DNA of 64,000 nucleotides from Arminella tubonensis (GCF_003240585.1 NZ_PCDP01000029.1:1-64000), one strand, 5' to 3'; shown: positions 18,397 through 27,183, counted from the stretch's first letter. Translations and numbers: made by a program. The notes: a model not told the origin generated them from the letters alone.

Positions 18397-18766
18397 TTTC
18401 TGCCTCCAGTTCCAAGGTCCGAACAATGGCTTTCAAAGACGGAGCTGTAGAGCGCAACCTTGATATGGCGAGGGCCTTACTTGCCATATCAAGGTGTGAA
18501 GAAAACCCCGTTCACCAGAATTGTCAACGACCATCGGGGACCCAGCGCATATTCCAGCTGCTTTCCTCTGCGGTCTAGGTCCCGCCAAAATCGGGACAGT
18601 TTCAAATTAGGGGATATCCGAAACACGGGAAGGGCAAGACGCGGGCGGACATCTACCGTTTCGGTCGGAGGTAGTCCTTTCGAGTGACCCCGGAACGAAT
18701 TACTTCGTGCTCCATTATATTAACGAAACATTAAGAAACCTCACTTTGAAATGGGAGAGTCGCGTA
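18397..18766. other. Divergent intergenic region
   Basis: This lies between the minus-strand methyltransferase and the plus-strand Gly/His-rich gene. A GGAAC at 18693 is followed 17 bases later by ATT rather than GTT, so it is only a near match to an EcfG promoter. The last 60 bases are AT-rich, like the upstream region of the paralogue at 8425. Confidence 0.4.
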
Positions 18767-20105
18767 ATGACACGGTATAGAGTATTGGTTGCAGCAAGTT
18801 TTGGAATTTTACTTGCAGGGACAAGTCTTACACGAGCGCAGTCTGCAGTAGAGTGCGGGAAGGTTCCCATTGGATCTATCGAGGCGGCATTATGCCAGCC
18901 AACAGCAACTATCGCAAATCCGAATTCATCTTCAAGTGATGTTGGAACTCGCGGACCTCGCAACGCGGGCGGCAACGGCGCATCGAGCGGTAACGGCGTG
19001 GCCGGGGGCACCAAATCAGCCAGCGACGCAGGAAGCAGCGGTTCCAGCTCCACCGGCAACAGCGGCGGAAGCAACTCCGGCGGTAGCGCGGGTGGCACTG
19101 GCAGCGGCACAGGTGGCTCGGGCGGCACAGGCGGTTCTGGCGACGGTGGCAACACGGGCGGCTCCGGCGATGGCGGCAATACCGGCGGTGACGGTGGCGG
19201 CGACCCTGGTAATGGCGGCGGCGATCCCGGCAACGGCGGCGGTCACGGTCATGGCCACAGCCACGGCCACGGCGGCGCCGGCGATCACAACGGCGGTGGA
19301 GATCACGACGGCCACGGTCACGGCGAGGGCGATCACGGCGGCAAGGGCGATCACCGTGGACGCGGCGATCACAATGGCCGAGGAGACCACGGCGGACGCG
19401 GTGATCATGACGGTCATAAAGGCCACGATGGACACGACGGAAAAGGTCACTCCGGTGACGGCGATCACAACGGACTCGGCGGCGAAAACGGGCAGGGCCA
19501 TCTCGGCGGCGGGCGTGACGGCGGCTCCAACGAGGGCGGTCATCACGGCTAGGCCGGAAGCCACAATGGCGGCGGCGATCATGATGGCGGCGACAACGGT
19601 GGTCCCGGCCATGGCTGGAACGGTGGCCATGGTGGTCAAGGCGACGGCAACGGTCATGGTAACGGCGGCCGCGACAACGGCAAAGGCGGCGAGCATGGCC
19701 GCGTTGGCAATAACAACGGCGGCGGTCGCGACGGCGGCAAAGGCTCGGATCACGCCCATAACAATGGTGGTGACAAAGGCGACGGCGGCCAACGCGGTCA
19801 CGATGGCGATAAGGGCGGTAACGACAAGTGCTCCGACCACGCTCATAACGACAACCCGGTAGCGGCGACAACAAGGGCGACAGCGCCAACACGCTCACAA
19901 CAACAACACGGGCGGCTGCGACCAGGGCGATGCCGGCAAGGGTAAGGGCGATAACGGCGGCAAAGGCGACGATGGCAAGGGCAAGACCGACTACAAGGGT
20001 TCTGGCGACCAGGACGGCAAGTCGGACGACAGCAAGGGGCACGGCAACGACAACAACAACTCCGGCCAGGGTGGTCACGGCCACAATGCCGCCAGCATTG
20101 GCTGA
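18767..20105 (+). pseudogene. Second Gly/His-rich exported repeat protein, interrupted by a stop and frameshift(s)
   Basis: The first 60 residues almost match the 8425 protein (signal peptide, then AALCQPTATIANPN), with the same GGAGAGTCGCG leader. A Gly/Ser spacer and GDHNGRG-type repeats follow. An in-frame TAG at 19550-19552 ends a 261-residue product, yet the same frame continues with GDHDGGDNGG-type repeats to about 19850. The frame then shifts, and a last frame (NNNTGGCDQGDAGKGKGDNG onward) runs to TGA at 20103-20105 just before a terminator. The original protein would have had about 445 residues. The truncated form may still be exported. Confidence 0.7.
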
Positions 20106-20154
20106 TCCGGATCGAATGACATTTCGCTGGGGCATCGCCTGCTGATAGCGAAGA

Positions 20155-20186
20155 ATGGCCTCGCCTTGCGGCGGGGCCATTTGTTT
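20155..20186 (+). terminator. Rho-independent terminator after the broken Gly/His-rich gene
   Basis: The stem ATGGCCTCGCC / GGCGGGGCCAT closes a 4-base loop and is followed by TTGTTT. It lies 50 bases after the original stop codon at 20105 and resembles the terminator at 9423, which supports the view that the gene once extended to 20105. Confidence 0.85.
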
Positions 20187-20304
20187 AAAAGGCTGCCAGA
20201 TTGTTGGGCGGTTTCGCCGGCTTTTTTCGTTGGCCTGCTCCGCGGATTGAAACCTCGAAAGCGCACCCTAAATCCGAGCCTTCGCGTGGATCTGAGGTGA
20301 GTGC

Positions 20305-20541
20305 ATGACCAAGGGCACGGAAAAGGAATACCGAATTATATCGCAGGCCGTCCAAGCCTGGTATCGCTTCTACGGGGACGATTGGGATGACGAGGCGTCT
20401 TCATTTCTATGTTCCGCAGCTATCAAACTCTACAACGGAGGCTGCAGATCTACAGAGGACCTGGCGACCACTCTCATCGGCACATACGTCGGCTTGGCCG
20501 CGACGCGGGTGTACGCGCGATCGTCCGTTACGCTTCACTGA
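20305..20541 (+). CDS. Hypothetical protein, 78 aa
   Basis: Starts MTKGTEKEYRIISQAVQAW with a good ribosome site (GAGGTGAG 4 bases upstream). The sequence is rich in aromatic residues (WYRFYGDDWDD) and ends with a helical part (TLIGTYVGLAATRVYA). No family is recognised. It stands alone between the repeat-protein locus and the stress island. Confidence 0.5.
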   Translation: MTKGTEKEYRIISQAVQAWYRFYGDDWDDEASSFLCSAAIKLYNGGCRSTEDLATTLIGTYVGLAATRVYARSSVTLH

Positions 20542-20878
20542 TCGTCGCGTGACGGAATTCGTTCGTGGGTCTGTGCCGTGCGCCAGCTATGGCGAATAGC
20601 CCTTGAACTTCAGTGACTGCCCGAAAGGCGCATCCTCAATCTCATATTACCTGCTTGTGATGCCATATTTTCTTTCGAACTCTCTGATGTAATCGCGAAG
20701 TGGCGGAAGCCGACATTTGACGAGCTCGTTAGCACATGGCCTAAAAAGGCGCCGCACCGCCCCGACGCCGAATGGTGGCAGCCGGCCATCGAGGAACTCC
20801 GACCAGGCGACGCGCCGTCCGCAGGAAAGAGGGTGATCGGATGCGAAACAACGCGGCGACCTAGGCGTTCTCAACCAT
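20542..20878. other. Gap with a possible coding remnant
   Basis: On the plus strand near 20698-20850 one frame reads KPTFDELVSTWPKKAPHRP, which looks protein-like but has no start codon and no recognised family. Nothing else is supported. Confidence 0.3.
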
Positions 20879-20887
20879 ATGCAAATC

Positions 20888-21206
20888 ATGGAGACAAAGA
20901 CGGCCGGCGACAGCACCGTCACGATCCGAGCCACATTTGAAAGCCGCGAGGCAGCCGATCGTGCCGTCAAGCATCTCGTTCAGCAGGGCATTTCGAGGCC
21001 AGACATCTGCATCCAATCGGCGACCGACGAGAATACTTCGGGCTCGCAAACCATCTGGCGGAAACGGGACGCACGGGGACTGGCCACGTCCCGATACTGC
21101 ATTAGGTGGCGAGATCGAAGTCTCCTTAGACATTGCTGCAAACCAGGTCGCTGCCGTGCAGCGAATATTCGGCGACATTGGCGCTATGCGGGTTTCGGGC
21201 CGCTAG
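20888..21206 (+). pseudogene. Small YflT/GsiB-neighbour type protein, frameshifted
   Basis: The first frame reads DSTVTIRATFESREAADRAV, then LVQQGISRPDICIQ. This resembles the N-terminal domain of general-stress YflT-like proteins (a helix that samples 'residues after AAD...', compare the intact gene at 27359). Near 21043 an extra A in CAAACC breaks the frame. The next frame continues naturally with GGNGTHGDWPRPDTALGGEI and ends QRIFGDIGAMRVSGR. Removing one A restores about 105 residues. This is either a true frameshift or a base-calling error. Confidence 0.55.
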
Positions 21207-21239
21207 GCTCAACGCCGAAGCCGGATTTCCCTTCGCATA

Positions 21240-21422
21240 TCACCCGGCGCCCGCCGATACGCTCCCGTCGTTCTTGTCGGGGAGCGTACCCGCTCCGGGG
21301 GTCTTGCTTTCGTCGATCAGGTGGTCTTTAGCATGCGGACCGGCAATCGGAAGTTCATGCCCGCCAACGGCCTTCTTCGCGGTCTCCTCGATCGCCTGCT
21401 GCGCCTTCGTGTCGTCGTTCAT
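21240..21422 (-). CDS. Small acidic hydrophilic protein, 60 aa
   Basis: Starts MNDDTKAQQAIEETAKKAVGG with a good ribosome site (GAGGAG 7 bases before the ATG) and ends with a disordered Gly/Pro/Ala tail (KTPGAGTLPDKNDGSV). Proteins of this design are common, unnamed, in rhizobia. A GGAAC 49 bases upstream is followed at 17 bases by ATT, so it is only a near-EcfG site. Function unknown. Confidence 0.55.
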   Translation of the reverse strand: MNDDTKAQQAIEETAKKAVGGHELPIAGPHAKDHLIDESKTPGAGTLPDKNDGSVSAGAG

Positions 21423-21832
21423 GCGATTGCTCCTCAAACTGGTCATGAAAAAATCCGTGGTGGGCTCGATGGTTCCGTCCACCGCCAAGGGTCACTCGGA
21501 TCTATCTGAAAACAAACGCTAAACACCGGCTTGACGCCCGTCGGTTTGTTCTCTAAACGTTCCGACGTCATGTTGTACATCGGTCGCTACCGCCCGGCAC
21601 GAACACGCCGACTGACTGTCGGACTCAGTTCGGCGTTCGCCTTCATCTTATTGTGTTTTCCGAGGGTGCCATCACGAGCATTGCATTCGAGACGCCGCCG
21701 GGCGATGTCGTCCTGCACCAGGCGGTAAGCTCGACGCCGACGCAGGTCCAACCGGCAACGTCTGGATCGACGTCGAGAAGGCATGCGAAGTCGCCCGCGT
21801 CCTGACCGCGAAAGACGGGAGACAGCGAGCAT

Positions 21833-22196
21833 TTGATCGTGGCAAGAGTAGCAGCGAGTAGACGCTTTGGCGGCGAGACCTATCTGAGCGACTTCGTCGT
21901 CACGTCCGTCGACGGCCGGCCTCCATGGTCGACGTCGCCCACGATCTTCCCACGCCTCCCGACTGGACAGAGCTGGCCGCCGAACTGGCAGGGCACGGCT
22001 ACGTGGCGTGGCGATGTCGGATTTCGCCGGCAGCTACCCACTCGGCAACGCGAAAGACCTCCTCCGCTACGGCTTCTACCGATGCCCGCTTGGGGTCAAG
22101 ATTCGGCTGCTTGCCGCCCTCGACGAGATGGGATCGCTCACCGTTGCCGAATCAGTCTTCATCGACTTTTCCAGGAGAGTCGCCCGGCAGCGCTAG
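21833..22196 (+). pseudogene. Conserved rhizobial hypothetical protein, frameshifted
   Basis: Three frames together give one coherent protein: SRRFGGETYLSDFVVTSVDG, then DLPTPPDWTELAAELAGHGY, then FAGSYPLGNAKDLLRYGFYR and LGVKIRLLAALDEMGSLTVA. The C-terminal frame ends RRVARQR and appears cut short. At least two frame changes occur (near 21930 and 22010). I recall intact proteins of this type in rhizobia, without known function. Bases 21640-21830 hold a further decayed frame (GAITSIAFETPPGDVVLHQA, then GNVWIDVEKACEVARVL). Confidence 0.45.
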
Positions 22197-22475
22197 CCAG
22201 TTCGTGCTCCTGATGCCGCGATCCCCTTCGTCCTTCATGATAGGACCTTTCGACCGGCATCGCGACGCCACCACCTTTGGCGTCAGCAGCCTGCCTGCGG
22301 CATCTTCGAGAGCCCGGTTTGCGCCAGCGCTCCAGCCGGTCCCACCACGAGTGATCTGCCTCAGGTCAGGAACCACGTTCCTGATGAGAATGCGCACACG
22401 CGCTCTCTGTGTGGCGAGCGTTCGAAAGCTTCGGAACAGAATTCCATCCGGCTTGTTGATGTAGGCAACTAAAGC
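22197..22475. other. Region upstream of the DUF72 gene
   Basis: No gene is supported. The EcfG-type promoter of the DUF72 gene lies at its right end. Confidence 0.4.
22433..22457 (+). promoter_or_regulatory. EcfG-type promoter for the DUF72 gene
   Basis: GGAAC at 22433-22437 and GTT at 22455-22457 with a 17-base spacer. The ATG at 22476 follows after 18 bases. Confidence 0.7.
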
Positions 22476-23423
22476 ATGAGGATCTTCGTGGCAGAGCGGT
22501 CACCGGAAGAACTACAGCAAAGACGCAAGCGACGTGCAGAGCGCCGACACAAGCAAAGGCTCGCAAATGTGGCTCGCGCGGAAAAAATGCATCAGCAACG
22601 CATTTCAGCGGTGATCACGCCACTTGCAGAACCGGATCGTTGCATGGCTGACTTCTACATTGGATGTTCAGGCTGGTTTTATTGGCATTGGAAAGGGAAA
22701 TTTTACCCAGAAGCGATCCCAACCAATCAGTGGTTTTCAATCTACCAGGCTGAATTCGAGACGGTCGAGTTGAACGCACCCTTTTATTCCTGGCCAACGA
22801 TTGCGGCGGTGAGAACTTGGCTGCGCCAGGCCGAGAGTTCTTTTGTCTACACGGTGAAGGTCTGTGAACTCATTACTCATGTCATGCGGTTTGAGGGCAC
22901 CGAGACCCTGGTACGAGATTTTGGTTTCATTGCGGATCTTCTGGGATCGAGGATGGGATGTTTCTTGTATCAGTTGCCGCCTAGCGTCCACTTTGAGGAG
23001 GCAATGCTCCAACGGATATTGGGTCAGATCGACCCTCGGCATCGAAACGTCGTGGAGTTTCGGCACAAAAGTTGGTGGAGAGACGATGTCTATGCGGCAT
23101 TTCGCGCTGCGGGCGCTATCTTCTGTTCCTGCAGCGGTCCGAGACTGCCTGATGATTTGATAAGGACGGCTGACGAAATCTACATCCGTTTCCACGGTAC
23201 AGAGCGATGGTACCACCACGACTATTCCAAAGAGGAGCTAGAGATCTGGGCAGAGCGCATTCAAAAATGCGGTGCTAAAACCGCCTGGGTGTACTTCAAT
23301 AATGATCGAGAGGGCCACGCGATAAAGAACGCAAAAATGCTGGCAGACCTGCTTGGTGGCGACAGCTATTCGGCCCAAGGACTTGCCACTGATCGCCGCT
23401 ATCGAGGCTGCACCTCAGACTGA
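22476..23423 (+). CDS. DUF72 family protein (YecE-like) with basic N-terminal extension
   Basis: A 315-residue protein. Residues 1-55 form a very basic, probably helical extension (QQRRKRRAERRHKQR). The DUF72 TIM-barrel-like domain begins at FYIGCSGWFYWHWKGKFYP and contains TVELNAPFYSWP, YQLPPSVHF and the C-terminal WVYFNNDREGHAIKNA. DUF72 has no established biochemical role; structural resemblance to TIM-barrel endonuclease-like enzymes is known. An exact EcfG promoter immediately upstream points to stress induction and also supports the start at 22476 rather than an internal ATG. Confidence 0.85.
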   Translation: MRIFVAERSPEELQQRRKRRAERRHKQRLANVARAEKMHQQRISAVITPLAEPDRCMADFYIGCSGWFYWHWKGKFYPEAIPTNQWFSIYQAEFETVELNAPFYSWPTIAAVRTWLRQAESSFVYTVKVCELITHVMRFEGTETLVRDFGFIADLLGSRMGCFLYQLPPSVHFEEAMLQRILGQIDPRHRNVVEFRHKSWWRDDVYAAFRAAGAIFCSCSGPRLPDDLIRTADEIYIRFHGTERWYHHDYSKEELEIWAERIQKCGAKTAWVYFNNDREGHAIKNAKMLADLLGGDSYSAQGLATDRRYRGCTSD

Positions 23424-23733
23424 GCAGATCGAGAAGCAGGCCGCGGAAATGGAACACTGGCCCGGTGCGACGAGATCTTCGAAACAGATGACCAATTTAT
23501 TCAAGCGCGGGGACTTCCCCTACGACGGTGGCTAGCGTGATAGTCGGCCGAATTTTCGAGGACATGGTCGGGGGAAAATGCGCTTTAAGACGTATGGCTC
23601 CGCTTCGGCCGAAGCGTCACCTGCATCACTGGCGTTTGCGGCTTCGATATGTGTTGCTCGAGCCGCCTCCGGATAGTTTTCGATCCGGGAGACCTGCGGC
23701 TTCATGATAGAGAGCGCCTGGTTTTCCATTAGG
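23424..23733. other. Gap, decayed sequence
   Basis: A plus-strand frame overlapping the end of the DUF72 gene (PQTEQIEKQAAEMEHWPGAT) and a minus-strand frame at 23532-23702 (QVSRIENYPEAARATHIEAA) look weakly protein-like. Neither has a supported start or family. Confidence 0.3.
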
Positions 23734-23931
23734 CGGAGCGGGCCAACGACGTACGGCGCTAACGATCACAAGGTCGGCAAGCTGGATCATGTCCACGGCG
23801 CTAGAACAGGTGATACGGCAGTCATCGATGTCGGCGGCTTTCTCGGCATCGGGGCGAAGCCAGTCGCAGTACCGCTAGCGGACCTCGAATTCATGCGGGA
23901 CGAGGATGGCGACATTCACGCCGTCACGACA
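23734..23931 (+). pseudogene. PRC-barrel domain protein, internal fragment
   Basis: About 65 codons encode a PRC-barrel domain: YGANDHKVGKLDHVHG, TAVIDVGGFLGIGAKPVAVP and LADLEFMRDEDGDIHAVTT. Rhizobial PRC-barrel proteins of this type are exported and start with a signal peptide, which is missing. The C-terminal end (usually KDELKALP-like) is also missing; after 23931 the frame becomes antisense to the next gene. It is a fragment of a stress- or envelope-associated protein. Confidence 0.6.
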
Positions 23932-24156
23932 GAGCATCGCGACTTTGGCAATGTCACCAATAAAGCCCTATGCGCGAACGCCGATAAAATTGCATCCCCT
24001 TTGGCGCTGAAAAGTTCCCGGCGTAATCCATTGCGACGGCCGGAACCTTTGACGCACTTCGCGCTGTCGTTTCGGCAAAAAGTGACAGGGCACGACGGGA
24101 AGATGGTTATCCCTGCCGCCAGCATCTTCGATCACTGGTCTTCACGAGCGGCTCTA

Positions 24157-24483
24157 TCAGCGGTTGTCGAACAGTGGCTCAAAGTTCTGGCAATTGTACA
24201 GACGGCAGCTTCCGTCCTTGGCGGGAACCCAGTCGCTGGTCGCAACTTCGCTAGGATTGCAATAGCCGCTATCGCTGACATATCGATCGTACAGCGTCCC
24301 AGAGGCCCTTGAGCCAGGGTGGGTCACAATCACGGCGCCTTGGCTCGCGATGATCTGACGAAGCTGGGCGCACGAGTGGCTTAGCGACGGAACGCGGGAG
24401 ATTGCCCCTGCCGGTGGCGCGTTGATGGCGATCGCTGCCATGGTGATGGCAAGCATACGGCGGCCGAATAGGGTGGTAATCAT
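24157..24483 (-). CDS. Small exported protein with four cysteines
   Basis: A 108-residue product from ATG 24483 with a signal peptide (RMLAITMAAIAINAPPAGA). The mature part has HSCAQLRQIIASQGAVIV, then YDRYVSDSGYCNPSEVATSD and paired cysteines near the end (SCRLYNCQNF), likely disulfide-bonded in the periplasm. I recall similar unnamed exported proteins in rhizobia. The start was chosen because GGAG lies just upstream; a longer form from 24531 is possible but would mask the signal peptide. Confidence 0.6.
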   Translation of the reverse strand: MITTLFGRRMLAITMAAIAINAPPAGAISRVPSLSHSCAQLRQIIASQGAVIVTHPGSRASGTLYDRYVSDSGYCNPSEVATSDWVPAKDGSCRLYNCQNFEPLFDNR

Positions 24484-24563
24484 ACTCTCCGATCCCGATG
24501 TCATCTGGTTAGCACTGTGGAAACCGTTCAATAAGTATCAGACGGCGGTATAAGGACCCGGAG

Positions 24564-24824
24564 TTACATCGTGCCCATCGCCTTCATGGCCTTGTCCATA
24601 TGCATCCCGCAGGACTTCATGTTGTGTGATTTCATCGAAGACTGAGCCATCGTCATTTCCTTCATGGCCATCTTCTTTTGACTTCCGTCTGTCATGGCGT
24701 CGATTTTTCCTTGGGCGCTCATCATCGAGGCTTCATCGCATTTCGACATCGCCATGCTTGCGGAAGAAGCGGGCAGGCTGGCTGCTGACAAAAGAGCAGC
24801 AGCAATGATTGCAGTCTTAAGCAT
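24564..24824 (-). CDS. Small exported Met/Lys-rich protein, 86 aa
   Basis: The protein has a signal peptide (TAIIAAALLSAASLPASSA). The short mature part is rich in Met, Lys and Ser (SKCDEASMMSAQGKIDAMTD, KKMAMKEMTMAQSSMKSHNM) with two cysteines. Methionine clusters with Cys and His could bind copper or act as an oxidation sink; this is inference. An exact EcfG-type promoter lies 47 bases upstream of the ATG, so it is probably a general-stress protein. Confidence 0.65.
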   Translation of the reverse strand: MLKTAIIAAALLSAASLPASSASMAMSKCDEASMMSAQGKIDAMTDGSQKKMAMKEMTMAQSSMKSHNMKSCGMHMDKAMKAMGTM

Positions 24825-24870
24825 TGGATTTCTCCGATCCGGTCGTTGAATAGCATAATTGCCTGCAATT

Positions 24871-24895
24871 AACGCCGCAGCAAGTAAACGGTTCC
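24871..24895 (-). promoter_or_regulatory. EcfG-type promoter for the 24564-24824 gene
   Basis: On the minus strand GGAAC (24895-24891) and GTT (24873-24871) are separated by 17 bases; the ATG at 24824 is 46 bases further on. Confidence 0.7.
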
Positions 24896-25023
24896 AGGAG
24901 ATGAAATGCCGACACGCTTCGCGGAAAAAACTCCAACCTTCCTTTTCACGGCACCGTTGGTGTGTTCAGCTCGGGTGAAGGTTCTTGCGGATCGGTCATC
25001 CGCGGGAATTCCATTGCATATCG

Positions 25024-25302
25024 TCAATGGCCCGAGGCAGTGAAGGTAACCGCAACTGAGCATCCCGCAGTCTCCTCTCCGGGCAAGCCCGTTGCTTTGC
25101 GCAACGCCGCTTTCAACCGCTCTTGCCAACCTTCGCCCGATCCCTTCAACCAGTCGAGAACGGCGCGATCCACCGGGATCAGAGATTGACCTCGCGTTGC
25201 GTCCTATCGCTTGCGTTTTGCCCTCCAGGCATTGTGGTCGAGCACGTCCTGGACCCGATCAATGTGGACGCCGACTCGTTCTTTCGGTTTCATTTCGGTC
25301 AT
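25024..25302 (-). pseudogene. BrnA-like antitoxin, interrupted by a stop codon
   Basis: From ATG 25302 the frame reads MTEMKPKERVGVHIDRVQDV, then an in-frame TAG after AWRAKRKR, then DATRGQSLIPVDRAVLDWLK and GEGWQERLKAALRKATG. The second part resembles the DNA-binding end of BrnA-type (COG3514) antitoxins, in which VD..VLDWLK...GWQ.R is typical. No BrnT-like toxin gene is found next to it. With an internal stop and no toxin it is probably a solitary relic of a type II toxin-antitoxin pair. Confidence 0.5.
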
Positions 25303-25612
25303 GTCCGATTTGATGCGTCCAAGGAGGCATTCTTTGCGAAGTAGCGAGGGAAATCTTTACCCGTTCCCAGCTCCCAGACGTGTGCCTACTTTCCAAAGCG
25401 TGAAAGACACCGACGCTGTTGAGGATAATAAACACAAGCATGAAGCACAACGCCCATGCCGATTTTGCAAGCTTCGGCCGGTCTCGTCCCTTGGGCCTTT
25501 AGCCATGTTTCCTCTAGCGCTTGCCTCTGCGGCGGCCTGAGCAACTAGCCATCGCATGATACCGGGCCAGGGCTTAACGCGCTGACCCGGTTACCCTGTC
25601 CATAGCTGGCGT
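25303..25612. other. Gap with a possible broken one-helix membrane ORF
   Basis: On the minus strand, 25506 starts MAKGPRDETGRSLQNR. One frame over, the sequence reads KLAKSAWALCFMLVFIILNS and GVFHALES, a plausible membrane helix. The two would join after a one-base shift. No family is recognised. Confidence 0.3.
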
Positions 25613-26110
25613 TCACGCTTCGGCCTTTTGATTGACCACGGACGTCGCAATGTCGGTCAGAGCGATGTCAGTCGCCTGTTCCTCATCAAGCGTCGTCTGC
25701 AACAGCTTGGCTGCATCCTTTATCCCGAGTTCGAGAGCCCAGGTGCGGAGCGTTCCGTAGCGCGACATCTCGTAGTGCTCAACTGCCTGGGCAGCAGCCA
25801 GCAACCCGGCATCGAGCGCAGGCGAGCCTTCATATTCTTCCATGATCTCAGCCCCTTCGTCCGTGATGCCGAGAATGGCATCGCAGGTTTTCTTTTCAGG
25901 CTTTTTGCCGATGATCTTGAACACCTCTTCTAGGCGGGTGACATGAACCTTGGTTTCACCGAGATGCTTTTCAAAAGCGGCCTTGAGCTGCTGGCTCTTT
26001 GCCGCCTCGCGCATCTTCGGAAGGGTTTCGACGATCTTGTTTTCGGCGAAATAGACATCTTTCAACGTGTCGTGGAACAGTTCGTCGAGGGTCTTGATTG
26101 ATTTGGCCAT
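25613..26110 (-). CDS. DUF892 ferritin-like protein (YciE/YciF family)
   Basis: A 165-residue four-helix protein. IKTLDELFHDTLKDVYFAEN at the start, then HLGETKVHVTRLEEVF, AQAVEHYEMSRYGTLRTWA and TTLDEEQATD carry the Glu/His pattern of a ferritin-like di-metal site. YciE/YciF proteins are linked to general stress; a precise reaction is not established. The start at 26110 has AAGGAG 7 bases upstream. It follows the 26170 membrane protein gene by 59 bases on the same strand and may be co-transcribed from the EcfG promoter at 27119. Confidence 0.85.
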   Translation of the reverse strand: MAKSIKTLDELFHDTLKDVYFAENKIVETLPKMREAAKSQQLKAAFEKHLGETKVHVTRLEEVFKIIGKKPEKKTCDAILGITDEGAEIMEEYEGSPALDAGLLAAAQAVEHYEMSRYGTLRTWALELGIKDAAKLLQTTLDEEQATDIALTDIATSVVNQKAEA

Positions 26111-26169
26111 GATGGCGCTCCTTGGGTTGACAGTGGGTCCCGCCATCCGAACGGATGGCGAGCATAGCG

Positions 26170-27081
26170 TTACGCAACGTGCCGTACGGAGGTCTCCGAA
26201 AGGTAGCCGCGCTTGGTGCCGTAGATGCCGCCGAACCAGGCAGCTATTGCACCGAGCAGGAGTGCGACGAAACCAAGAATAGCGCCAGCGGACACGGCCT
26301 TTGTTGCCGTCTGCGCGGCATCGAGTGCCTGCGCTTTAGCGGCTTCCATCGTGTCGTTGTATGTCTTGATGTACTGATCGACTTGGGTACGGGCCTGATC
26401 GACCGGAATGTTTTGTGCTTTGGCAATGGCGTCGGCTGCTCGGGTTCGCGCGTCGTCGGCCTTTGCCTTGTCTCCGGTGACCGCCGCCTGAACAGCAGAA
26501 ACGGCTGCGTTTTGAAGTGCCTTGGGATCGGTGCCGCCCGACGCGTCACGGATTTGTTGTTCGATGCCGCCCAGCGGGTTGGCCGAATTGGCAACGGCAG
26601 GAGCGGCGGCGGTGACCGCTGTTGCTGCCGTGCTTCCAACGCCGCTGACGATGCTCGACAAACCATTGAACGCGCCGCCGACCAGAGCGCCAACAGAGGT
26701 GGTCAACAGGTACAGAACGACCAGGGTCGTAACCGCCCAAGCCGTGAGACCATGGTAGCCGCCAGTAGAGTTGCTGGCTCTTCCAGAAAGGCGGCTGGCG
26801 ATATAACCCCCGACGAACGAGGCGATCAAACCGGCCAGCACAAACCATAAGCCGCCCGCAATCGAAAACGTGCTGGGATCAGGATTGTCGTATTTGGCAG
26901 GATTGACGACTGCCGCACCAATGCCGACGCCAAGGAGGTTCAGCAGGAACTGAACGGCAAGCGCCACAGCAACGCCTGCAAAGATCGCGCCCCAGGAGAC
27001 TTTATGGAGCAGTGCGGTCGCCCTCGGGTCGACCTCATAAACGGGGTCTCGCGGCAGATGAGTTGATACAGGTTGGGTCAT
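26170..27081 (-). CDS. Membrane protein with Ala-rich helical loop, 303 aa
   Basis: Three or four N-terminal membrane helices (WGAIFAGVAVALAVQFLLNL, GLWFVLAGLIASFVGGYIAS, LTAWAVTTLVVLYLLTTSVG) are followed by a long Ala/Asp/Lys-rich soluble region (about 160-265). A final helix (AGAILGFVALLLGAIAAWFG) ends the protein. The design resembles unnamed YrzE-like or stress-associated membrane proteins of rhizobia. The start at 27081 has GAGGTAG upstream. An exact EcfG promoter lies 38 bases before it. Role unknown, probably envelope stress. Confidence 0.7.
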   Translation of the reverse strand: MTQPVSTHLPRDPVYEVDPRATALLHKVSWGAIFAGVAVALAVQFLLNLLGVGIGAAVVNPAKYDNPDPSTFSIAGGLWFVLAGLIASFVGGYIASRLSGRASNSTGGYHGLTAWAVTTLVVLYLLTTSVGALVGGAFNGLSSIVSGVGSTAATAVTAAAPAVANSANPLGGIEQQIRDASGGTDPKALQNAAVSAVQAAVTGDKAKADDARTRAADAIAKAQNIPVDQARTQVDQYIKTYNDTMEAAKAQALDAAQTATKAVSAGAILGFVALLLGAIAAWFGGIYGTKRGYLSETSVRHVA

Positions 27082-27118
27082 GGCTACCTCGGCGATTCGC
27101 TGATTGTGGATGCATCCC

Positions 27119-27143
27119 AACTAGCAGCGGCCATCAATGTTCC
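27119..27143 (-). promoter_or_regulatory. EcfG-type promoter for the 26170-27081 gene
   Basis: Minus-strand GGAAC (27143-27139), 17-base spacer, GTT (27121-27119). It is divergent from, and only 15 bases away from, a second such promoter at 27159. Confidence 0.7.
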
Positions 27144-27158
27144 CGTCAGTCCGCAAGA

Positions 27159-27183
27159 GGAACTATCCGAAGACCCCTTCGTT
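27159..27183 (+). promoter_or_regulatory. EcfG-type promoter for the 27359 gene
   Basis: GGAAC at 27159-27163 and GTT at 27181-27183 with a 17-base spacer, pointing right. The distance to the ATG is 175 bases, so the mRNA would have a long leader. Confidence 0.6.

Noticed and set aside
18693..18717. Further EcfG-like sites (also near 21450, 42190 and 43333)
   Set aside because: They have GGAAC but ATT in place of GTT at 17 bases, or GTT at 18 bases. They were left out of the count of exact sites.
18909..20180. A 423-codon minus-strand ORF and a 330-codon plus-strand ORF over the second repeat gene
   Set aside because: They arise from repeat composition; the real frame is shown by similarity to the 8425 protein and the shared leader.
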